This document shows positions 1-10,726 of a stretch of 64,000 bases of DNA, in pieces; within the stretch, counting starts at the first letter, position 1, and each line of letters begins with the position of its first letter. Source of the stretch: Iris pallida (taxonomy: Eukaryota > Streptophyta > Magnoliopsida > Asparagales > Iridaceae). The stretch spans positions 48,853,614-48,917,613 of the forward strand of contig JANAVB010005597.1 of the NCBI GenBank assembly GCA_029216955.1, read 5' to 3'. The notes under the pieces are model-generated. The model searched no databases, was not told the DNA's origin, and saw only the letters and a program-made list of their open reading frames with translations. Made by a program: the position numbers and the translations under genes.

Positions 1-781
1 ACACTACCATCCCCATACAATTTCATATCAATATATATATACACAACACATAAATACACATGATATTATATATATAATATTATATATATATATATATATA
101 TAGTATTATATATATATAATATATATATATATTATATATATATATATGTACCACTCTCTAAGGATTAAATCCTAATAAATCATTAACCTATTTTTCTATG
201 GAAAACCTACAAATTGTGGGGCAAATGGAAGAGAATCTTCTCCTCTCCATTAATGTGAAGGAACTATATGCAAGAGAAGTAAATTAGAAATTAAAGCTTA
301 CCTAATTAGTAGGTTAAGAGGAAGAAGAAAGCTTGAGAAGAAAATTAAATTTGGAGAGAGAGAGAGAGTGTTTCTAGTGGTGAAGGAAGAGGGGGGGGCC
401 TATAGGTGCCGGCCATGACATGGTGGTGAGGGGCACTTGTAAATTACAAGTTTGCCCCTCCCTAAGCCTAATATTAAATAAATCCAAATTAGGTTTAGGA
501 ACGTTGCTAAAAATAATTAAAAATCATAATTAAACTAAATACTCATGGGTGACTAGTCAAAACTTCTTAAACCCTAAAATTTAGTGTGGTGGCCATGTTA
601 GCTAACAGGCTAATTACAACTCAAGTCGAAATTCACCGGGGTCCCGAATTAACTCGGAATGCGATAAAATTCGAACCCGACTCCTTAATAATTAAATAAT
701 AATATTCATGAAATAAAATTTCCAAAAATATAAAAAAAAGAAAATTCCATTTTACTCTAACTGGAAAAAGTGAGGGTGACA
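1..781 (-). mobile_element. Right end of an LTR of element B (earlier copy of the nest)
   Basis: This stretch matches the right-hand ends of both B LTRs (about 8,960-9,739 and 22,490-23,430). It shares the AT run, the block containing CACTCTCTAAGGATTAA, the AG-rich tract and the terminus GAGGGTGACA. It ends at 781 and is followed by CCTTC, exactly as at 23,431. It must therefore be the edge of another B insertion at the same site of another copy of element A, most of which lies left of the window. Compared with the other two copies it has many single-base losses. Confidence 0.85.
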
Positions 782-1098
782 CCTTCCAATTCAACTTATA
801 ATAGAAGTGAAATCTAATTCGTTCTCTAAATCGTGCCCTCAAGAGACCATAACTTTAAGGCCTCTAATTTATTTTATTAAACCCATACTATTCTTATGCG
901 CGTAATCTTAAACATTTCCTTTCGCGTAATCCATGACTATCTTGTCTTATTGAAATCAAGACGCTAATGCAAGTTTTCATTAAACGTCGTTCCTTTGTCT
1001 TGATTTGACTATGCTTCCTATCGCGTGCCCCCTTGTGCCTTTCACCCCCCTCCTAATTCCTAATTTCGAGGACGAAATTTCTTTTAAGTTGGGTAGGA
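782..1098 (+). mobile_element. 3' end of element A internal region with polypurine-type tail (first copy)
   Basis: This is homologous to 23,431-23,752. It ends with the Ty3/gypsy-style pre-LTR motif TTTCGAGGACGAAATTTC (about 1,064-1,081), then AAGTTGGGTAGGA directly before the LTR start TGTAAAACCC. There is no coding sequence. Having an internal 3' end to the left of an LTR that is itself followed by an internal 5' end (4,995 onward) makes the 1,099-4,994 LTR the middle LTR of an array. Confidence 0.8.
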
Positions 1099-1746
1099 TG
1101 TAAAACCCTAAATTTCTACTATTCTTTTTTTATTATTAAATTTAGTACTGTTTTAAAATTTATTATATTGTACGTCGCATGGTTGTATTGTACGTCGTGC
1201 ACGACGTACTATTTTTTGTAATTGCTCGACGAGTGCGAATATGTGCGAGGTACATATTTTAGAAAAAACATATTTTTTTTTCTACACTTTCAAATATTAT
1301 TCTTGCCATAAACAGTCTATTGTTTTTAGCAGTTATAATAATAAAAATTTTCGTGCAAAAAATATTTACATAAATATTATTTATTTTAATAATAATGTAT
1401 TTTCAAATTAATTAATATTAATATTTATTATTCAAAAAGATTTATTATTCAAAAGGATTATTATTTTCGAAATTTATTTATCATAGTATTTTGAAAACAT
1501 ATTTTGAAATATGTGTGACAGTTTAAGTTTTGATTTGATTCCATGGATACATTTAATAGTAAACTATCTATATTTTAATTGATTTGATTTTAAACAAAAG
1601 TAGTTAATTTGATTTAAATTAGATATTTAAATTTGAATTGTATTTGGAATTAGATTTGAATTGGTTTAGTTTAAATTAATATATGATTTATCTACTTGGG
1701 TTTTAATCTATTCCTAATCCTATCCAAAGTGGGAATTCCCACATCC

Positions 1747-1754
1747 TATAAATA
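1747..1754 (+). promoter_or_regulatory. Probable LTR-A core promoter (TATA box)
   Basis: TATAAATA follows a CCCACATCC context and precedes a short leader-like stretch. The same box is conserved in the other LTR at 24,421-24,428. Its place about 650 bp into the LTR is compatible with a U3/R boundary downstream. Transcription itself is inferred. Confidence 0.5.
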
Positions 1755-4374
1755 TGGCAGGTACTCCTCCACATTATTCATCTTCCATGAAATTTCTTCA
1801 CAAATTCCACAACCAAGTTAGTGCCTCGTGTCTGTGTCCACCATCAAATTCTTATTCCAATTTTTTTACAAAATACATTTATGTTCCTGTGTCCGAACCA
1901 GGACACGACAATCAACTAAACCCTAATCCTATTCTAATGGCCAGTCCTCGACTCCTGCCACCGTCGTCAACACCATGACTCATCTCCGCCACCGCTCGAT
2001 CGTCCCACAGACCATCCCGACCACCCACAGCACATTGCTGCCGACCAAACACCACACCCGCCACACGAAACCAACCAGACCCGACCATCCCTCAACACCA
2101 CCACCATCACCAGCATCAACCCTTCCCCTTGCAATCCCAACACCCCGCCCGGAACCACCTCGGCATCCCTGCTGTCGACGCAACCCTACACCGACGGCAA
2201 CACCCCGACCAACGGGACACCACCACCGCCACCACGGCCAATGGCCGGACCACCATCACCGCACCCATCACAGCCCACCAGAGGAAAAAAAAGAAGAAAA
2301 TAGAAACCAATAAGAAAACCCTAACCAGTACTCACCTGCCGCCATGGCCGCCTCCCGTCGGATCCGCCGCTGCCGCGGTGTCCGGAGTGCTCCTCCACCG
2401 CGAGCTCTCCTCCGCAAGCGGCGCACCGTCGTCGCCGCACAAACCCTCGCCGGAGCTTCCGCCCCTTTCCTCCTTTTTACCTCCGTCGCGCGCATCTCGA
2501 CTCTTCCGTCGAAGCGCCCAAGCTCCGACGCCACCCGCGCAAACCCTAGCTCCGGCCCCACTGTGCCGGAGCAGCCCTACCGCTCTGTTCCCGAGCGTCC
2601 TCTCTTCACCCTTCCTCCGCCTCACCCAAGCCTTGGCCGGACCGACTTCCGCGCCTCCTCCTTCCCTCCTCTCTAACCGTCACCACGCGCCTCCCGATCG
2701 TCGGCGCTGACACTAGCCAGCCATCGCCACAGCCGGTGACCTAGCCGCATCCCGACCTTCCGTCGAGCGCCCAAGCTCCGACCGCCCCATCGCCTAGATC
2801 TCCTTCCACCGCCCAGCACAGCGTCCTCGCCACCGCGCGCCGCCGCCTCCTTTGCAAGGCCGACGCCCTCTCGCCGCTCACCGCTCAGACCCAAGCCCTC
2901 TTCTCCCTCTCTCTCTCTCTCGTTCTGCTCCTCACTTACTCGTTCCCTCGCTCTCTATCAGTCTATCATCTCTCTTCCCTTTTGTTTTTTTTTCTTCTTA
3001 CCATTGTTCACATCTATCCCGAGGAGAGTAACAGTTTTATTTTAATAATTAATTAATTAATTTATTTTTTGCTTTGTTTGTTTAGTTAACTTATTTTAAA
3101 TAGTTATTAATATAGTTAATAGTATGTTTTAGTGTTAACATATAGTAATTAGTTATTACCATGATTATCTTTATTATTATTATTATTATTATATATTATT
3201 ATTATTCTTGTCATTATTATTTTCTGATTTATTATTCTGATTATTATTATTATTACTATATTATTATTATATTGTTATTATTATTATTATTATTATTATT
3301 TCATTTTTGGTTGGTATTGTCTATTAATTAGATTTTTTGTCTTGTTCCTAATTCTTTGAGTATATCATTACCATTAGTTTATAGTAATATTAGGATTACT
3401 AATATATCACTATTGATTACTATTTTATTGGATTATTGCTAAACATCATATTAAATTTTACTATTATTATTACTATACTTTTGTAACTAATATTATGTAC
3501 TATAATAATGATTTTTGCGTAATTGGGTATCAAACAATCTTTCAAATTATTTTGTAAAAATGGATATAGTTATATAAATAATTGGTTTGGCTATATTTCG
3601 AAATATAGTTTTCTGCCTATAATTCAAGTTTGACAACTTAGAGTTTTGTCGAAAACGATTTTGAATTTAAAGTATTTCTTTTAAACTCAAAGGTTTCGAT
3701 TATTATAAATAGTAGTTCTCTAAAATCGTATATGTTATTATTCATCTTCTTTTTCTTTGACTTTTCTCCTTCCACGACCAAGCCTATTATTCCAATTCCT
3801 TCGCCAATCCTGTCCTTCCTCCATATGTCCCTTAACCAATTTGACGTTCTGGACCCAATGGAATTGTCCGTGCCATCAACGGAGGTCCCATGTATAGTTG
3901 TTGCACCGAAGTCGCAGTTCGTGCCACCGTGATTACGCAGCACACCAGGCGCTCTACCAGGCAAGACACCTTGCCATTAGCTGTTTAATTATTTTAGCTC
4001 ATATTCATGCATTATATTATTTTCTCTATGCAAAATAAACTGTGATACATAGCATAACCTGTTAGAACTTACTGTTCATTTATTGTTCCTGCTATGTATT
4101 ATTTTTCTTACACATAAACCTAGATTTTAAGGGACCACCTTGTGAGTTGCATTCATGGCCTTGACACGTTGTAGCACGAAGTTGTGTGTCGCATGTAGAA
4201 CACGGACATACGTGACTGGCTGGCCACTGGTGCGTATAAGCCGTGCGATAGGAATAACCGCTAATAGAAATTGCATGCTAGTTTGACTTAGCGGTTAGAG
4301 GTTTACTGGTGGATACAACATGGTAGGCATTGGGTGGGAAGAACATCTCCTTAATGTATGGGTCATTGATGCAC

Positions 4375-4455
4375 TGCCCGATAGCCGGTTATCTCCAGTG
4401 GGAGGTACGGTCCTGATTCGGTTATCGCCAGTGGAAGGTACGGTCCTGATTCCTG
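4375..4455 (+). repeat. Short tandem repeat in LTR A (about 35-bp unit)
   Basis: Two adjoining copies of a unit containing CGGTTATC, CCAGTGG and AGGTACGGTCCTGATT lie near the 3' part of the LTR. The partner LTR has the same pair at about 27,115-27,195. The function is unknown; it may be part of the transcribed R/U5 region. Confidence 0.6.
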
Positions 4456-4994
4456 ATTTCTGACTGAGCCGGCCCATGCGTCAAAGGTTTGTTCTTTAAA
4501 TTGCTACTCACTATAGTACGGTTAGGTACCCTATTGTATGTGTCCTTTAATTATTGAGCATATTTATTCAGTTTATATGGCATGATATTATGTGTTGTTA
4601 CGTCCCTCTGAGGACCTGTTGTTTGCCAGGTGTGTGCTATTGTCTTCGCAGGTGCTTTCGCTCTAGCCGTGATCTTCGCTATTTCTTCGAGGGTGATTGC
4701 ATTTGAATCGTCTTCGCTTCGCTCGCCGCTCATTTCATTTCCCATGTATTTTATTTTTCTTATTTTGTTGGTAGTGGATTTGTCTCCGCCCAACATATTC
4801 TATCAAGACTATCATTATCATTTTATGATATCTTTATTTCCTTTATTTTGTGTGGATGTGTTTAGTTGTGGTTTACTGCATTTTACAGCTTATGTATTTA
4901 TACGAGGCTTCCATATATTGGAGTATACTTCGTATGAATACAGCTGGCATGTCTACGTTCCTAGTCCTACGTATTTTGGGACTGGGTCGTTACA

Positions 4995-5940
4995 TATTTT
5001 TGTGGTGGCCCATGCAGGTCAACATAAATTGTTTGGTTACTTTACCGTACCAAGCAAGCCTGCGTATAGGATTAGAAGTCTAGGATCTCATCCACATACT
5101 TGACCACTTTCTTCGATCTATCGTTCGACTCATCGACTGCATCTTGCTTGCTTCCTTCCATCTCTATTCTTATCTTTCCTTCGTACTTGCTAGATATTGA
5201 CCCTACTAGTTAGTTGTCCCAAAATACCATTAGTTTAATTCTTTAAGTTGGGTAGAATACCTTATGACCTAGCAACCCCTTTGTCCTTGCGACCTATCTT
5301 GGCAAGCCTACTTAGATGCTAGAATTTAGAAAACCTTAACCCATCTAGACAACCAAGCCTTGGTCAATAAAAACCGTAGAATGATAGTATAGGAATAAGC
5401 AAGACTTAAATTCTTATGACTCTTAGACTATTCATATTTTTTTATTTCAAATCTTAATCACTCGTGCCTATGTATTTACCATTTGATTAAATGATGCTAA
5501 TATAGCCTAGTTTTTGCAAGCTTATTATTTATCAAAGTTTGTTCATGACAATATGCTATTGAGTACTCACTAGCCTATTGTCTAATCAGAACCGGTGCAT
5601 AATGGTCTGATCAACCAAGTGCACTTTGGTTCGCTTTTGTCTATTACTCTACGTGGATGGAAACATAATTAAACGTGGCCCTTACAATCCATCCACGACT
5701 GCCTGACAATTCCTTTGAAATTCTTTTCGGTCGTCTTTGAATCACGTACTCGTATTCGATAAGATCGTCTTTGAACCCCTTAATGCTTTCGCCTTCACTT
5801 ATTCTAGAAGGACGAACGCGTTATACTAGAAATTTCTCTAGCCTTCCTATTGGCTATGACCATTCTCGCTCGTTATTGCTATATCTTCATCCTAAACTCC
5901 TCGCCCTCTTTCTCGCCCTATAATTACTATCATGACCTTC
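4995..5940 (+). mobile_element. Element A internal region, 5' part (non-coding)
   Basis: This follows the LTR terminus directly. It carries GTGGTGGCCCATGCAGGTC at 5,002-5,020, also found just inside the 5' LTR of element B, so this is a candidate primer-binding or leader signal. No frame codes for a recognisable retroelement protein. The part from about 5,555 to 5,820 is clearly homologous to the inverse strand of 28,240-28,460 in element C. The region ends in CCTTC (5,936-5,940), the left target duplication of element B, and resumes at 23,431. Confidence 0.75.
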
Positions 5941-7375
5941 TGTCACGACCCGCACCCTGAAGAGGGGCACGAGCACGTGGTTACGTCCAGCCTACGCCGC
6001 AGTATCGGCGGTAGAACGCTGTATATAGGGTCTGTAAATGCCTACGACTAACAGTTAAAATGTACCTGTACAGTATATACTCTCCGAATAGAGGTGACAT
6101 AACAATACAGTCTCAATCACAGAATAAAACTAAGGTAGATAGCTCAGAGGAAAGACATATGATAGATGAAAGAGTAAATAAGTGCAGAGTCCAATACAAG
6201 CCCAGATATATATATTACAGGGTATCAAAATAGAATATAGAACTACAGTCTGATAAGCTAGCTGGATCGCAGTCCAGTCAAACCTAGCTAACCTACACTA
6301 CTCTGGAAGTACAAAATCTAGTGGCTCTACTATAAGGCCACGATCTAAGGCTACTCCATCTGACTCGAGCCCATAATAGGTCGAGCAGTCCGCCTCAGAG
6401 TCATCTGTAATATATCATAACGGTATCCTGTCAGGAAAATGAGCAAGTACAAACACTAACAGCAGTTCCATGTGAATTGACAAATTCTATAAGAGACAGT
6501 ATAATGAACTACAAGACAAAGATATATGAAAACTTGGGAACCGTTCGGAAGCCGAGTTACAACCCTTAAACCAAACAAGGACTGGGGTTGTAACTCTTCT
6601 CCCGAGCAGAACTTAGTCTCCAATCAAGGTACAATGTAAAGGCAAGTAGAGCATGTGAGTAACTGTATATCATGGCATGGTGAGAAAATACTGAATGTAG
6701 AACAGAGCAGGATATACGATAAGATAAAGTAAATATAAAATGTGATTTGAATTATTAGAGCGTTATGTGATCGGCTTGGGAAACATGATCAGGCTTTCCA
6801 TCCGACCGGCTATGAACAATGAGTACAATAGAACGGTAAGGCCGGTCACCATAGAAAGCTATGAACGATGTAGGGTAAGGCTTTACCCGTCGTGAGGCGA
6901 GGGTATAGCTATGAACAATGTCTACAGTAGAATAATGTGGGAATTTGATTACACAACCACTAATAACTCCCCATCCCCGAATAGTATAAAGGATCCGGAC
7001 ATAACACGTCATGACACGGGATTCAAAAGCAGGTGATCATCCCACTCCCAAGTCCATGTCTATACAAGTACAAGTAACAAGTCGAGTCATGTACCAATAT
7101 ACCAAGTAACCCGGGAACAACATCTCATGACAGGATCCGACATATACTAGTCCGTGAACCATCGTGTTAGGAATCAAGTAAGACACTACAACTGAATCGG
7201 ATATAGCAGATATCAAGACAATAAAAAACTATCAGTGAATGTACTTGCCTGCTGTCCTGAGTTGTATGGTATATCAATGCTCAGAGCGGTATCAGAAGAC
7301 CTAAATATGAGATACTTTAAGTTAATTTAGGTTTAAACAAGTTTAGGAATGATTTACAATGAATGATATGCAATC

Positions 7376-7740
7376 TAGGTCAAACTAGGTCTCATTGAGT
7401 CACACTAAGTCCTGTCAAGTCAATCTAGGTCAAATCAAGTTATATCAAGTCAATCTAAGCCTAACCAAGTCAATCCTAGGTCATACCAGGCATCACGGGT
7501 CAAAACAAGTCGAAGAAAGTCAAACGGGGTCAAGAGTTGGCCTACAGTTGACTTTTGGTCAACTGGTCAACTCTGGTCAACTCTAGGTCAATCCTGGTCA
7601 ACCCTAGGTCAATGGTGACTAATAGTTAACTTTTGGTCAACTACACAAGTCTAATGGAAATTGGGACTAATTTGGGTAAAGCGTTGACCCATAGTTGACT
7701 TTCGGTCCAAAAAGTTAACCGTGGTCAACCGGGGTCAAGA
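7376..7740 (-). promoter_or_regulatory. W-box-like array in LTR B
   Basis: About 17 copies of (A/G)GTCAA and three copies of TTGAC lie within about 360 bp. Read on the element's sense strand most are TTGAC(C/T), the core bound by plant WRKY factors. The same block is kept in the other LTR (20,875-21,250). It may give stress-responsive promoter activity, or it may simply be an expanded simple sequence. Binding is inferred. Confidence 0.45.
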
Positions 7741-8519
7741 CTTGGTCTAGGCGACTATTTCTAACTATTACCAACCTCTTCAACCCATATCCAAGTCCAT
7801 CTTGGACTTCGAAACTCATATCTTGGCCGTAGGCCAATATCCTATTTTACCCTTAAAAAGGATAAAATTCTAGCTTCGGCAACTATCCAGTTAGCCTACC
7901 TACGCTTGGTATTTTGACCCGATCTTCCTAGGGTATTATGATACTAGCCTATACATATAATATCTATCAAAATACCTAGATAACATGGACATTCGGTCCA
8001 TGATACGGCCCGTTGTCAAAATCTTAAATATTTCAAGATACGCACCGATACGGCGCGATACCGGCGCCCTACGACTCCGATTTCCACCCGGAAGCCTACC
8101 CGCAAAATCTAAATCACGTATTCATGCCCCACGCCAAGTTTCAACTCAATCGAATACTCCGAGCTCCGTTTCGCCCTCTAACTCGGTTTTTCCCTTTTTC
8201 TATTCTAGCCTTTTCCCTTTTCTTCTAACTTCTTTCAATCTTTCCTTCTAACCTCTAATTCTTTCCTAACTTCTCATTCCATAATCTTCTTCTACTCTTC
8301 TCTACGATTCCAACCATATATAATACATATATATATATCTATCTATATATATACATATATACTTAGGTGAAAGGGGGGTTTAGTAGGCTTGAAAGCCAAA
8401 TAGGGGGGAAAAATCCTGGCAGCGGCTGCTGCCAGGTAGCTGCTGCTACTGCTGCAGCAAAAGCTGCTGCTGCTGCTGGGTTTCATCTTCTTCTTCATCT
8501 CATCTTCCTCCTACTACTC

Positions 8520-8541
8520 TCTCTATATATATATATATAAA

Positions 8542-8630
<89 letters not shown>

Positions 8631-8855
8631 CCATCTATATATAACCATCTATATATATATATCTATCCATAGGTATATATATATATCTATCTAACCATCT
8701 ATATATATATATATATCTCTATGTATATATCACACAACACTCATACATCTATACATATACATACATACACACCTATATCCATATACATATATAAATACAC
8801 ACTCATATCTATATATATATAAATACACTCTCTAAAATATATATACATATACATA

Positions 8856-8908
<53 letters not shown>

Positions 8909-9023
8909 CACACACACACACACACACAAATACATATATAAATACACACACACCACTCTCACAACACCACCATCCCCATGACACAATTTCATATCAATAT
9001 ATATACACAACACATAAATACAC

Positions 9024-9100
<77 letters not shown>
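8520..9100. repeat. AT/CA dinucleotide microsatellites in LTR B
   Basis: Long (AT)n and (TATA)n runs alternate with a (CA)n run near 8,907-8,928 and short CCATCTATAT-like units. Lengths differ from the partner LTR (22,050-22,790), which explains most of the 179-bp difference in LTR length. Open frames rich in Tyr/Ile here come from the repeat and are not genes. Confidence 0.9.
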
Positions 9101-9102
<2 letters not shown>

Positions 9103-9739
9103 ACTCTCTAAGGATTAATCCTAATAATCATTAACCTATTTTTCTATGGAAAACCTACAAATTTGTGGGCAAATGGAAGAGAATCTTCTCCTCTCCATTT
9201 AATGTGAAGGAACTATATGCAAAAGAGAATTAAATTAGAAAATTAAAGCTTACCTAATTAGTAGGTTGAAGAGGAAGAAGAAAGCTTGAGAAGAAATTAA
9301 ATTTGGAAGAGAGAGAGAGTGTTTCTTAGTGGTGAAGGAAGAGGGGGGGCCTATAGGTGGCCGGCCATGACATGGTGGTGAGGGGCACTTGTAAATTACA
9401 AGTTTGCCCCTCCCTAAGCCTAATATTAAATAAAATCCAAATTAGATTTAGGAAGTTGCTAAAAATAATTAAAAATCATAATTAAACTAAATTACTCATG
9501 GGTGACTAGTCCAAACTCTTAAACCCTAAAATTTAGTGTGGTGGGCCATGGTTAGCTAACAGGCTAATTACAGCTCAAGTCGAAATTCACCGGGGTCCCG
9601 AATTAACTCGGAATGCGATGAAATTCGAACCCGACTCCTATAATAATTAAATAATAATATTCATGAAATAAAATTTCCAAAAATATAAAAAAATGGAAAA
9701 TTACCATTTTACCCCTAACTGGAAAAAGTGAGGGTGACA

Positions 9740-10338
9740 AGTCTATCCACCTTAAAAGAAATTTCGTCCTCGAAATTAAAACCAAACAATAGTAAATACC
9801 AAAATCATAAGTCATGGCTTAAAATTTAAATGATTAAAATCTCTAAAATCAAGCATGAAATAAATGACTAAAATTATAAAATTTAAAATTACTCTCAAAT
9901 AGAAACTGGGTGCTATAAGTCTATCCACCTTAAAAGAATTCATCCTCCAAAAATTAAAACAAAGTAAACACAGAAAAATTATGCAGTTCGATAATCGTAT
10001 GCGTCTGTCCAATCATCATGATACTCAGAATCTCCGTCATGCCAGTGAGCAATGCTACAATAATCACAGAGTCCTCGACTAAGGTACATATCTCTAGAAT
10101 TATGGTATTTAAAATTTTTGCATTGCCGCTAGCTTGGCAGCGAAAATCTTAAATTTCCACACCCAAGAAATACGACCATAATCCGACTATATGTCCTCAC
10201 TATGCCTGCTAGCATGACCCTAGAGTATTCTAAAATCTCATAATCGAGGCGACCTAGCCCATACGACTTATCTCAGAAGAAAATCACATCACAAGAACAA
10301 TTTTCATCCAACGATCAAAGAACAGATAGAATCGAGTT
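9740..10338 (-). mobile_element. Element B 3' internal tail with duplicated polypurine-tract block
   Basis: This non-coding stretch lies between the gag stop and the 3' LTR. The block AGTCTATCCACCTTAAAAGA, followed by TT..TCCTC..AAATT, occurs directly at the LTR edge (9,740) and again at about 9,918, roughly 178 bp apart. The tail therefore contains a duplicated pre-LTR segment. Protease and polymerase genes would normally start here and are absent. Confidence 0.65.
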
Positions 10339-10726
10339 TCAAGACAGTTTATAAGAAGGCAAATGCGGAAAGGAGATCGAAAGATTGGAACCTGCTATCT
10401 GCTCTGCTACTGCCTGAGTGGGCTCAACTGTCATGGCGAAAGCACGCCCTTGCTGGCCTCCTCTAGCCTGCTGCACTCCGTCCTGGCCTGCCTGTCTGGC
10501 TGCACGGGCAGCACAGTTCTTCACCTGGTGGTCTGGAGCTCCACAGAATAAATAAACTCCCTGCTTCATCCTACAATCCTCTCGGGTGTGCCCCATCTTC
10601 TTGCAGAAGGCACACTGGATGGCCTGCCTCTGGCCCTGTCCCTGGTACTGCTGGACACGCGCTGGTGCCTGCTGAATCTGCAACAGAGGCTGCTGCTGAA
10701 ACGGCCTCTGCTGCTGCTGCTGAATG
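10339..10726 (-). CDS. gag: Element B gag, C-terminal part with zinc knuckle (broken by element D)
   Basis: This encodes the C-terminal nucleocapsid part of a Ty3/gypsy-type Gag. A Gln-rich stretch comes first, then a CX2CX4HX4C zinc knuckle (CAFCKKMGHTREDC) and a second, degenerate Cys cluster. It stops shortly after an AFAMT motif, where related elements would run into an aspartic protease. The frame matches that of 18,183-19,197 once the inserted element D and one copy of the 5-bp duplication are discounted, so this is the other half of the same gene. Gag would package the element RNA in cytoplasmic particles. Confidence 0.85.

Larger units (their letters stand above)
1099..4994 (+). mobile_element. 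Element A LTR (middle LTR of array), 3.9 kb
   Basis: The LTR begins TGTAAAACCC and ends GGGTCGTTACA, giving TG...CA termini. It is a near-complete match to 23,753-27,736 but 88 bp shorter, and the differences I inspected are mainly single-base deletions. In order it holds an AT-rich 5' part, a TATA box near 1,747, a C-rich 1-kb section (1,930-2,920), a CT tract, ATT-type microsatellites (3,170-3,300) and a GC-balanced 3' part. Short open frames in the C-rich section differ between the two LTR copies and look like chance frames. It is probably a promoter-bearing LTR of a non-autonomous family. Confidence 0.85.
5941..9739 (-). mobile_element. Element B 3' LTR (3.8 kb)
   Basis: TGTCACGACC at 5,941 and GGTGACA at 9,739 bound a copy of 19,453-23,430. 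The differences outside the AT microsatellites are largely substitutions. The pre-LTR motif on the minus strand (TTCGAGGACGAAATTTC next to the LTR at 9,740-9,775) fixes this as the 3' LTR. It contains a dense array of WRKY-type W-box cores (about 7,376-7,740), a CTG/CAG patch (about 8,420-8,480) and long AT microsatellites (8,520-9,100). No long coding frame is present. Confidence 0.85.

Noticed and set aside
1930..2920. Pro/Ala/Arg-rich frames on both strands in the C-rich part of LTR A (and at 24,600-25,600)
   Set aside because: They overlap on both strands, and frames differ between the two LTR copies because of indels. No domain is present, so composition explains them.
8741..9025. Tyr/Ile-rich frames over AT and CA repeats (also 21,963-22,813 and 56,730-56,981)
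   Set aside because: They are translations of dinucleotide repeats.
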